From Kiritimatiellia bacterium (GTDB lineage: Bacteria; Verrucomicrobiota; Kiritimatiellia; RFP12; UBA3636): DNA of 5,011 bases. Shown here piece after piece: positions 1-5,011 of this stretch. Position 1 is the first letter of the stretch, and each line of letters opens with the position of its first letter. Made by a program: the position numbers and the translations under genes. The notes beneath the pieces are model-generated. The model was given only the letters and a program-made list of their open reading frames with translations, did not search any database and was not told where the DNA came from. Where the stretch lies: assembly GCA_017450425.1 (NCBI GenBank), contig JAFSUV010000057.1, positions 1 to 5,011 of the forward strand, read 5' to 3'.

Positions 1-24
1 CCCCGGCTCTCGGGCTTGTGCGGA

Positions 25-39
25 CGCGCCGTGGGCGCG
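25..39. other. Short GC hairpin
   Basis: CGCGCC (25-30) is perfectly complementary to GGCGCG (34-39) around a GTG loop. The stem is six G-C pairs. No T tract follows on either strand, so it does not qualify as a typical intrinsic terminator. It lies 11 bp before the larger inverted repeat and may belong to the same structured element. A six-base GC palindrome can arise by chance in DNA this GC-rich. Confidence 0.4.
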
Positions 40-50
40 ACCCTACCAGC

Positions 51-81
51 CTTTCGGGCGTTTCCACGAAACGCCCGAAAG
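51..81. repeat. Perfect 13-bp inverted repeat (stem-loop)
   Basis: The left arm CTTTCGGGCGTTT (51-63) and right arm AAACGCCCGAAAG (69-81) are exact reverse complements separated by the 5-nt loop CCACG. As RNA this would be a strong hairpin on either strand. It lacks the run of U expected right after a rho-independent terminator: TCGGGG follows on + and GCTGGT on -. Possible roles are a terminator of an upstream transcript acting without a U tract, an RNA-stabilising or attenuating stem, a palindromic protein site, or one end of a small repeat element. The right arm ends on G81, which is also the first base of the 10-bp tandem array, so the two structures directly abut. Confidence 0.85.
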
Positions 82-176
82 TCGGGGAGAATCGAGGAGA
101 GTCGGAGAGAATCGAGGAGAGTCGTAGAGAATCGAGGAGAATCGGGGAGAATCGACAAGAATCGTTGAGAATCGGG
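81..176. repeat. Phased 10-bp tandem repeat array, consensus RTCGNNGAGA
   Basis: Nine complete units lie end to end without spacing change from 81 to 170 (GTCGGGGAGA, ATCGAGGAGA, GTCGGAGAGA and so on), and a tenth decays into a G run (171-180). TCG at unit positions 2-4 and AGA at 8-10 are invariant in the nine units. Positions 5-6 vary freely (GG, AG, GA, AG, TA, AG, GG, AC, TT). There is a higher-order 20-bp period: 91-110 and 111-130 differ at one base. The + strand is about three quarters purine across the array. Ten bp is close to one helical turn, so the TCG cores lie on nearly the same DNA face. A protein-binding array, a purine-rich untranslated RNA, or a slippage-expanded simple repeat are all possible. 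I do not recognise the family. Confidence 0.85.
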
Positions 177-275
177 GGGGCGTGGCAGCGCCGGGCGCGA
201 ACCGTCCCGGAGGCCCCCTTCGGCGTTGGGGCGGATTGAGAAAAACGCGAAGGCGAAATGCTCCGGGCCGGGGTG

Positions 276-303
276 GCACCGCGCACCGCATTTGCCGTAT
301 AAT
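276..303 (+). promoter_or_regulatory. Sigma-70-type promoter of the phosphatase gene
   Basis: A perfect TATAAT lies at 298-303, giving a predicted transcript start near 310 and a leader of roughly 25 nt before the ATG at 335. There is no good TTGACA at the usual spacing; the best candidate is a poor match around 274-280. Immediately upstream is a 7-bp tandem direct repeat, GCACCGC at 276-282 and 283-289, running into CATTT. The block CGCACCGCATTT (282-293) recurs with identical spacing to the -10 box upstream of lacZ, which supports a real promoter element rather than a chance TATAAT in GC-rich DNA. Exact start site and sigma factor are inferred. Confidence 0.65.
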
Positions 304-334
304 CGCGACAAATTGAAACTTACGGAATTCAGGC

Positions 335-1057
335 ATGATTCTCTTCTACATCAGGCACGGAGAGCCGATCTACGATCCCGATTCGCTTACGCCGCTGGGG
401 CGGCGGCAGGCCGAGGCGGTTGCGCGGCGGCTTGCGCTTTTCGGCGTTGACCGCGTGTTTACATCGAGTTCGAACCGCGCCATCGAGACTTCGCGTCCGC
501 TCTGCGACATCCTGCGCATCAAGCCGGAGCCAGCGCTCGACTGGATAAACGAGTCGTACGCATGGAACGAACTCAGCGTGGAGGACAAGGCCGGACACCG
601 CCACTGGTGCTACGATGACGAGAGGCAGCTCGCCGCATTCTCCGACCCTTCGGTCCGCGCATTGGGCGAGCGCTGGTGCGAACATCGCGCCTTCGACGGA
701 TTCCCCTCGTTCGGAGAAGCCGTGCGACGAATGCGCGAAAACGCCTTTCCCTTGCTCTCTTCGCTCGGATACGCCCGCGAGGAATCGCGCACCGGCTTCA
801 AGGTCGTGCGCGACAATCCGGAGCGCATCGCGCTCTTTGCGCACGAAGGCGCCGGTCTGCTCTTCCTCTCCACAATACTGGACATCCCGTATCCGCTCTT
901 CGCCCCCGCTTTCTCCATGGAGCACACCGGCATGACGGCGGTGGAGTTCACGGATCGAGGCGGCTGGTGCGTTCCGCGCGTCCTGCAACTTTCCTGCGAC
1001 GCCCATCTCTACCGCGACGCGCTGCCGCTCAACTACCAAAACCGGTTGCGCTTCTAG
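335..1057 (+). CDS. Histidine phosphatase family protein (phosphoglycerate mutase-like)
   Basis: A complete 240-residue protein of the histidine phosphatase superfamily, whose members transfer phosphate through a phosphohistidine intermediate. The N terminus MILFYIRHGEP carries the RHG signature (Arg7, His8, Gly9), with His8 the expected nucleophile. SSSNRAIETS (44-53) supplies the second phosphate-pocket Arg48. WNEL (77-80) has Glu79 in the region where the family's acid residue usually lies. FAHEGAG (168-174) holds the second catalytic histidine, His170. All core residues are present, so it should be active. There is no signal peptide or membrane segment, so it is probably cytoplasmic. Length is typical for the family, with a non-core insert near 85-160. 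The substrate cannot be read from sequence: the family includes mutases and phosphatases of sugar phosphates, nucleotides and cofactor precursors. The ATG at 335 is chosen because the beta-strand leading into RHG starts there. No clear Shine-Dalgarno precedes it. It ends 95 bp before lacZ, which has its own promoter-like site. Confidence 0.9.
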   Translation: MILFYIRHGEPIYDPDSLTPLGRRQAEAVARRLALFGVDRVFTSSSNRAIETSRPLCDILRIKPEPALDWINESYAWNELSVEDKAGHRHWCYDDERQLAAFSDPSVRALGERWCEHRAFDGFPSFGEAVRRMRENAFPLLSSLGYAREESRTGFKVVRDNPERIALFAHEGAGLLFLSTILDIPYPLFAPAFSMEHTGMTAVEFTDRGGWCVPRVLQLSCDAHLYRDALPLNYQNRLRF

Positions 1058-1071
1058 CGCCGCAAAGCATC

Positions 1072-1093
1072 CGCACCGCATTTTTGCTATGCT
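1072..1093 (+). promoter_or_regulatory. Predicted promoter of the lacZ-fumarase pair
   Basis: TATGCT at 1088-1093 is a plausible -10 box, giving a start near 1100 and a leader of about 53 nt. The block CGCACCGCATTT (1072-1083) is identical to that in the phosphatase promoter, and in both cases four bases separate it from the -10 hexamer. No convincing -35 TTGACA is visible. The leader contains the A-rich stretch GCAAAAAACAAACTT (1126-1140) but no Shine-Dalgarno. The rest of the gap (1058-1152) has no U-tract hairpin, so read-through from the phosphatase gene is also possible. No clear operator palindrome is seen. Confidence 0.5.
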
Positions 1094-1152
1094 TTGTGCG
1101 TTGCGTACACAATCTTTCCCGTACAGCAAAAAACAAACTTTCCGCTCAAGCC

Positions 1153-4100
1153 ATGCTCGACCAACGCCTCTTCGCACGCCCGTGGGAAATCCCGGAACTT
1201 ACGTCCATGAACCGTCTCCGCGCCCGCGCGGACATGCTCCCCTACCCCACCCCGGCCGCCGCGCTTTCGCGCAATCCGAAGCGCACCAAGTGGTTCATGT
1301 CCCTCGACGGCGACTGGGCCGTCTCCTTCCATGAAAAGGTCGAGCAGGTCAAGGCTTCCGAGATTGCCGACGGCACCGACACCGCCAAATGGCCGCGCGT
1401 CGCGGTTCCCGGCGACCTTTGCACCCAGGGCTTTTCCCATCCGCACTACACAAACGTGCAGATGCCGTTCGAGAACAGGCCGCCGTTCGTGCCGGACGCC
1501 AACCCCGCAGCCGTGATGCGCACCGCCTTCGACCTGCCCGAAGGCTGGAAGGAGCGCCGCACGGTCCTGCACGCCGGCGCCGCTGAGGCCCAGGCTTGGT
1601 ATTACGTGAACGGCGCGCTCGCCGGCATGTCAACCGACAGCAAGCTGCCTTCCGAATTCGACATTTCGCGCTTCCTGCGCGAGGGGCGCAACGAACTCGC
1701 GGTGCTGTGCGTCCGCTGGAGCGCCCAGAGCTACGTGGAAGACCAGGACCACTGGATGGAACTCGGGCTGCACCGCAGCGTCTATCTCTACTCGCAGGCC
1801 GACAAGTTCATCGAGGACCTGACGATCCGCGCCGGCTGGGACTGGGAGGCGGCGAAGCCGGCGGGAACGCTCCAGGTGCGCGTCAAGGTGAACTACGCCG
1901 ACGTTCCCCCGCCGCGCAAGTGGGACAAGACGCGGTTCGATCCGATGAACGACTGGAGCGTCGATTTCGAGCTTTTCGACGCCAAGGGCAAACCCGTGCC
2001 GGGAGCGTCCGCGCTTTCGACCGGCCCGCAGTCGCTCGACTGGCGCGCCAACCTCGGCGAAGCCGCGGTCGAGGCGCGCCTGCCGCGCGTCGAGCCGTGG
2101 AGCGCCGAAAAGCCCGTCCTCTACACGGTCGTCGCGACGCTTCGCGACAAGGCCGGGAAAGTCGTCGAATGCGTCTCGCAGCGCATCGGCTTCCGCGACG
2201 TCCGCATCGCCGAGCGCCAGCTGCTGGTGAACGGCAAGGCGACCGAGATTCGCGGCGTAAACCGCCACGAGTTCCACGAAAAGCACGGCAAGTTCTGCCC
2301 CGCCGAAACCGACGGGCTCGACATCCGCCTGCTCAAGCGCTTCAACTTCAACGCCGTGCGCTGCTGCCACTACCCGGACGAGACGCGGTGGCTCGACCTC
2401 TGCGACGAGTTCGGCATCTACGTGATCGACGAAGCGGACATCGAGACGCACGCCAACTACGAACGCCTTGCGCACGACAACGCCTGGCACCACACCTGGT
2501 TCGAGCGCGGTTCGCGCATGGTGCTGCGCGACAAGAACCACCCGTCGGTCGTCCTCTGGTCGCTCGGCAACGAAAGCGGCGTCGGCGAAAACCACCTGTT
2601 CCTGGCCGACTGGATCCGCGCCGCCGACCCGACGCGCCCCGTCCACTACGAGGGCGGGATGCACGGCTCGTGGAATCAGGGCGCGTCCATTTTCGGCACG
2701 CCGATTTCCCGCCGCATCACGGACGTCATCAACCCGATGTACCCCTCGATCGACGAGTACATGGTCAGGTACGTCGAAAAGTGTCCCGACGACCGCCCGT
2801 TCATCATGTGCGAATACGCCCACGCGATGGGCAACAGCTGCGGCGCGTTTGCCGACTACTGGCGCGCGATCCGTTCGCACCACGGCCTCCAGGGCGGCTT
2901 CATCTGGGACTGGGTCGAGCAGGGCATCCTGCGCGAAAAGACCGGCGACTGGGGCTACGGCGGCGACTTCGGCGATTTCCCGAACGACGTCAACTTCTGC
3001 TGCAACGGCATGGTCAATCCGGATCGTACGCCGAAGCCGCAAATGTGGGAAGTGAAGCACGTGCAGCAGCCGGTGGCGTTCGCGCTCAAAGATGCGAAGA
3101 AAGGCATCCTCGAAGTCTCGAACCGCGACTGCTTCCGCACCGCCTCCGAGTGGCTTGACGCGACGTGGGAAGTCCAAATCGAGGGCAACGCCGTCGCCAA
3201 GGGCAAAGTCGCGCCGCTAAGCGCCGCGCCCCAAAGCGCCGCCGACGTGAAACTCCTCGGCTGGGACTGGGGGAAACTGCCTTCCCTCGCGCCCGGCGAA
3301 GAAGCGTTCCTCTACGTTTCGGCCGCCCTCAAGGACGCCGCCGCATGGGCACCGAAAGGCCACCAGGTCGCCTGGGACCAGATGCCGCTCGCGCTGCCGG
3401 AAGACTCCGCGCGCGACCTGCCGAGAGCGCTCATGCTCGTCGAAAAGGACGATGCGCAGGTCGGCGTACTCGAGGACGGCGGTGCGCCAGTCGCCCTTGC
3501 CGCCGGTCGCGTCGTGCTGAAGATCGACGCCGAAAACGGCAGCCTCGGAGCGCTCGAAGTCGATGGCAGGCCCGTGCTCCTCGGCGGCCCCGAGTTCACG
3601 CTCTGGCGCTCCCCGACCGACAACGACGGCATCAAGGCCCGCGAAGGCGGCGACCGCGCCAACCTCTGGAAGGCGATGGGGCGCTGGTGCAAACTGGGCC
3701 TCGACAAAATGGACGAAGAGCGCGTCGCATTCGCCCTCACGCCCGGCAAGGGCGGCGAAGTTTCGATCGAAACGCGCTCCCTCTTCGTCCCCGCCGGCCC
3801 GGACATGGCGTCCGACGGCTTCAAGTTCGAATATTCCGGCAAGGCGGGCGACTCCAACGTCATCGCCCGCCCCGCGCCGGTCGAACACCGCGCAAGCTAC
3901 CGCCTCGAGCCTACCGGCGCGCTGCTTTGCCGCCACGTGTTCGTCGTGCCGAAGGGGATGAACGACCTGCCGCGCCTCGCGGTACGCATGAAACTTCCCT
4001 CGCGGTTTGAAAACCTCACCTGGTTCGGCCTCGGTCCGGTGGAAACGTACTGCGACCGCAAGGACGGCGCGATCGTCGGATCGTTCGCTTCGACAGTCGC

Positions 4101-4425
4101 GGAGCAGTACTTCCCCTACATCGTGCCGCAGGAGCACGGCCACCACTGCGACACGCGGTGGCTCACGCTCACCGACGCGCACGGGCGCGGGCTGCAGTTT
4201 CAGGCCGAAGGCGAAAACTTCGGCTTCAACGCCACGCACCTGCCGGACGAAGTGCTCGACCCGGCGAAGCACCCGTCGGAGCTCGCGCCGGAAAAGGACG
4301 TCACGCTGTACCTCGACGCCGCCATGCGCGGCCTCGGCACATGCTCGTGCGGGCCGGACACGCTCCCGAAATACAGGATCGACCCCGGCACGTACCGCCT
4401 CTCGTACTGGGTGTTTCCCGTATGA
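1153..4425 (+). CDS. lacZ: Beta-galactosidase, GH2 family, LacZ type
   Basis: A complete 1090-residue glycoside hydrolase family 2 enzyme, slightly longer than E. coli LacZ (1024), which hydrolyses terminal beta-D-galactosides such as lactose with retention. Domains in order: N-terminal jelly-roll sugar-binding (about 35-215; Asn101 in HYTNVQMPF and EDQD 196-199 match E. coli Asn102 and Asp201), Ig-like (about 220-335), TIM barrel (about 345-630), second Ig-like (about 640-745), and C-terminal small-chain domain (about 770-1088; SPTDNDG after Trp818, PQEHG near 993). Barrel residues visible: RGVNRHEFH (367-375), His406 in CCHYPDE, acid/base Glu474 in GNESG, nucleophile Glu554 in CEYAHAMGN, His557, Trp585, and the NDVNFCCN loop (611-618) equivalent to E. 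coli Asn597-Asn604. No signal peptide, so it is cytoplasmic and needs an importer not seen here. The frame stays open upstream to 676, but that part overlaps the phosphatase and is spurious; ATG 1153 gives the usual family N terminus (PWEIPELTSMNRL). The stop overlaps the next start. True substrate could be another beta-galactoside. Confidence 0.95.
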   Translation: MLDQRLFARPWEIPELTSMNRLRARADMLPYPTPAAALSRNPKRTKWFMSLDGDWAVSFHEKVEQVKASEIADGTDTAKWPRVAVPGDLCTQGFSHPHYTNVQMPFENRPPFVPDANPAAVMRTAFDLPEGWKERRTVLHAGAAEAQAWYYVNGALAGMSTDSKLPSEFDISRFLREGRNELAVLCVRWSAQSYVEDQDHWMELGLHRSVYLYSQADKFIEDLTIRAGWDWEAAKPAGTLQVRVKVNYADVPPPRKWDKTRFDPMNDWSVDFELFDAKGKPVPGASALSTGPQSLDWRANLGEAAVEARLPRVEPWSAEKPVLYTVVATLRDKAGKVVECVSQRIGFRDVRIAERQLLVNGKATEIRGVNRHEFHEKHGKFCPAETDGLDIRLLKRFNFNAVRCCHYPDETRWLDLCDEFGIYVIDEADIETHANYERLAHDNAWHHTWFERGSRMVLRDKNHPSVVLWSLGNESGVGENHLFLADWIRAADPTRPVHYEGGMHGSWNQGASIFGTPISRRITDVINPMYPSIDEYMVRYVEKCPDDRPFIMCEYAHAMGNSCGAFADYWRAIRSHHGLQGGFIWDWVEQGILREKTGDWGYGGDFGDFPNDVNFCCNGMVNPDRTPKPQMWEVKHVQQPVAFALKDAKKGILEVSNRDCFRTASEWLDATWEVQIEGNAVAKGKVAPLSAAPQSAADVKLLGWDWGKLPSLAPGEEAFLYVSAALKDAAAWAPKGHQVAWDQMPLALPEDSARDLPRALMLVEKDDAQVGVLEDGGAPVALAAGRVVLKIDAENGSLGALEVDGRPVLLGGPEFTLWRSPTDNDGIKAREGGDRANLWKAMGRWCKLGLDKMDEERVAFALTPGKGGEVSIETRSLFVPAGPDMASDGFKFEYSGKAGDSNVIARPAPVEHRASYRLEPTGALLCRHVFVVPKGMNDLPRLAVRMKLPSRFENLTWFGLGPVETYCDRKDGAIVGSFASTVAEQYFPYIVPQEHGHHCDTRWLTLTDAHGRGLQFQAEGENFGFNATHLPDEVLDPAKHPSELAPEKDVTLYLDAAMRGLGTCSCGPDTLPKYRIDPGTYRLSYWVFPV

Positions 4426-5011
4426 CGCTCCGCGAAACCCTTTTCGACGCATTGCGCCGGGTCTCTACGACGATACCCGGCGATGTCGTCGAAGCGCTTG
4501 AAGCGGCGGCGTCCGTCGAGCCAAAGGGAACCCCTGCGGCGACTTCCCTCTCGACAATACTCGCAAACGCCGCACTCGCCCGCGACGGTGGCGTTCCGGC
4601 GTGCCAGGACACAGGGTGGCCGACCTTTTGGTTCGACCTGCCCGACGGCACTCCGACGGCGCCTTTGCGGCAAGCCGCGCTGGACGCGGTAAAGGACGCG
4701 ACCGCCGCCGGCTTCCTGCGCCTCAACGCGATATCCGTGCCGGGCGGCGGCCAGAGGGCCGATAACATCGGCTGCGGCTCGCCAAGCCTCCACTTCCGCT
4801 TCGGGGAACAGGGCACTGCGAAAAAGGCCACGATCCTCCTAAAGGGAGGCGGGAGCGAAAACCAGGCGCGCCAGTATTCGCTTCCCGATGCGGCGCTCCA
4901 CGCCGGGCGCGATCTCAACGGGGTCTTCAAATGCATCCTCGATGCCGTGTGGCGCGCGCAGGGTGCGGGATGCGCCCCCGGAGTGCTCGGCGTCTGCATC
5001 GGCGGCGACAG
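4422..5011 (+). CDS. Class I fumarate hydratase / L(+)-tartrate dehydratase, alpha region (partial, cut by window end)
   Basis: The first 196 codons of an iron-sulfur hydro-lyase of the Fumerase/TtdA family, which interconverts fumarate and malate or dehydrates L-tartrate using a [4Fe-4S] cluster. PACQDTG (59-65) supplies the first cluster cysteine, Cys61. LKGGGSEN (140-147) is the conserved glycine-rich substrate loop. GCAPGVLGVCIGGD (183-196) contains Cys184, the second expected cluster ligand. The third cysteine would lie beyond the window. The N terminus is short, as in separate alpha subunits of about 280-300 residues; whether the beta region follows as its own gene or fused in a chain of about 500 residues cannot be seen. 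The ATG at 4422 overlaps the lacZ stop as ATGA, implying translational coupling; no Shine-Dalgarno is visible inside the end of lacZ. The oxygen-labile class fits an anaerobe. Fumarase versus tartrate dehydratase is not decidable from this fragment, though the KGGGSEN and GCAPG forms favour fumarase. Confidence 0.9.
   Translation, partial: MTLRETLFDALRRVSTTIPGDVVEALEAAASVEPKGTPAATSLSTILANAALARDGGVPACQDTGWPTFWFDLPDGTPTAPLRQAALDAVKDATAAGFLRLNAISVPGGGQRADNIGCGSPSLHFRFGEQGTAKKATILLKGGGSENQARQYSLPDAALHAGRDLNGVFKCILDAVWRAQGAGCAPGVLGVCIGGD

Larger units (their letters stand above)
1..334. other. Non-coding leader region rich in repeats
   Basis: I find no supportable gene here. Open frames exist on both strands: a GTG-started + frame over 18-239 and a - frame over 43-336. 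Both run through the 10-bp tandem repeat, which gives low-complexity charged peptides in any frame, and neither resembles a known family. The - frame also starts on top of the phosphatase promoter and start codon. The region holds, in order, a short GC hairpin, a long perfect inverted repeat, a phased tandem repeat, a GC-rich stretch of about 100 bp with only weak pairing (for example GCCCC 213-217 with GGGGC 228-232), and the phosphatase promoter. The tail of an upstream gene could lie in the first bases, but I cannot identify one. Confidence 0.6.

Noticed and set aside
51..81. Rho-independent terminator reading of the 13-bp stem-loop.
   Set aside because: No T tract follows the stem on either strand, so I list it only as an inverted repeat.
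81..176. CRISPR array.
   Set aside because: Units are 10 bp and contiguous, with no unique spacers of 25-40 bp and no cas genes.
274..295. Possible sigma-54 promoter (TGGCAC at 274 and TTGC at 292).
   Set aside because: GG and GC are separated by 17 bp instead of the required 10, and a perfect TATAAT lies just downstream.
18..336. Open frames across the tandem repeat on both strands (GTG start at 18 on +; start at 336 on -), giving peptides with a 10-residue charged or Ser/Pro-rich period.
   Set aside because: A 10-bp repeat automatically gives a 10-residue period in any open frame. Neither frame has a recognisable domain or ribosome site, and the - frame overlaps the phosphatase promoter.
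1046..1065. Possible hairpin at the phosphatase stop codon (TTGCG with CGCAA, or GCGC with GCGC).
   Set aside because: Stems are only 4-5 bp, overlap the coding end and lack a U tract.
1094..1110. Possible operator palindrome TGTGCGTTGCGTACACA upstream of lacZ.
   Set aside because: Only the outer four bases pair symmetrically; the inner bases do not, so it is too weak to call.
676..1152. In-frame upstream extension of the beta-galactosidase by 159 codons.
   Set aside because: It overlaps the well-supported phosphatase gene and gives an Arg-rich, low-information sequence. The family N terminus begins at the ATG at 1153, downstream of a promoter-like site.
1630..4452. Long open frames antisense to lacZ (1630-3177 and 3217-4452 on -) and a 520-codon + frame at 1596-3158.
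   Set aside because: High GC third positions suppress stop codons in the other frames. The products are Arg/Ala/Val-rich with no family resemblance, while the lacZ frame carries all catalytic motifs.

Overview
The window is GC-rich bacterial DNA with every supported gene on the + strand: a histidine phosphatase (335-1057), a complete LacZ-type GH2 beta-galactosidase (1153-4425), and the first 196 codons of a class I (iron-sulfur) fumarase/L-tartrate dehydratase alpha region (4422 to the window end). The oxygen-sensitive [4Fe-4S] fumarase family, a large cytoplasmic-looking LacZ and three starts without a good Shine-Dalgarno suggest an anaerobic, sugar-degrading bacterium. A gut or rumen member of the Verrucomicrobiota/Kiritimatiellota/Lentisphaerota group would fit. 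That placement is an inference from overall style; no marker gene here fixes it.

Layout. Positions 1-334 hold no gene I can support but have conspicuous structure. There is a small GC hairpin (25-39), then a perfect 13-bp inverted repeat with a 5-nt loop (51-81). Its last base is the first base of an exactly phased 10-bp tandem repeat (nine full units, 81-170, plus a decayed tenth to about 176). After a GC-rich stretch comes a promoter with a perfect TATAAT (298-303), about 31 bp ahead of the phosphatase start codon. Positions 1058-1152 form the only other intergenic gap. It carries a second promoter-like site (TATGCT, 1088-1093), preceded by the same 12-bp block CGCACCGCATTT at the same distance as in the first promoter. 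I see no convincing intrinsic terminator in either gap.

Function. The phosphatase and lacZ probably have separate promoters of one shared architecture. lacZ and the fumarase gene overlap by ATGA and are probably co-transcribed and translationally coupled. The beta-galactosidase would release galactose and glucose (or another aglycone) inside the cell, and the fumarase would act in fumarate/malate metabolism of a fermentative or fumarate-respiring cell. No transporter, regulator or galactose-catabolic gene is visible, so a classical lac operon is not shown. The genes look ordinary. The least explained parts are the hairpin plus 10-bp-repeat element and the shared promoter block.
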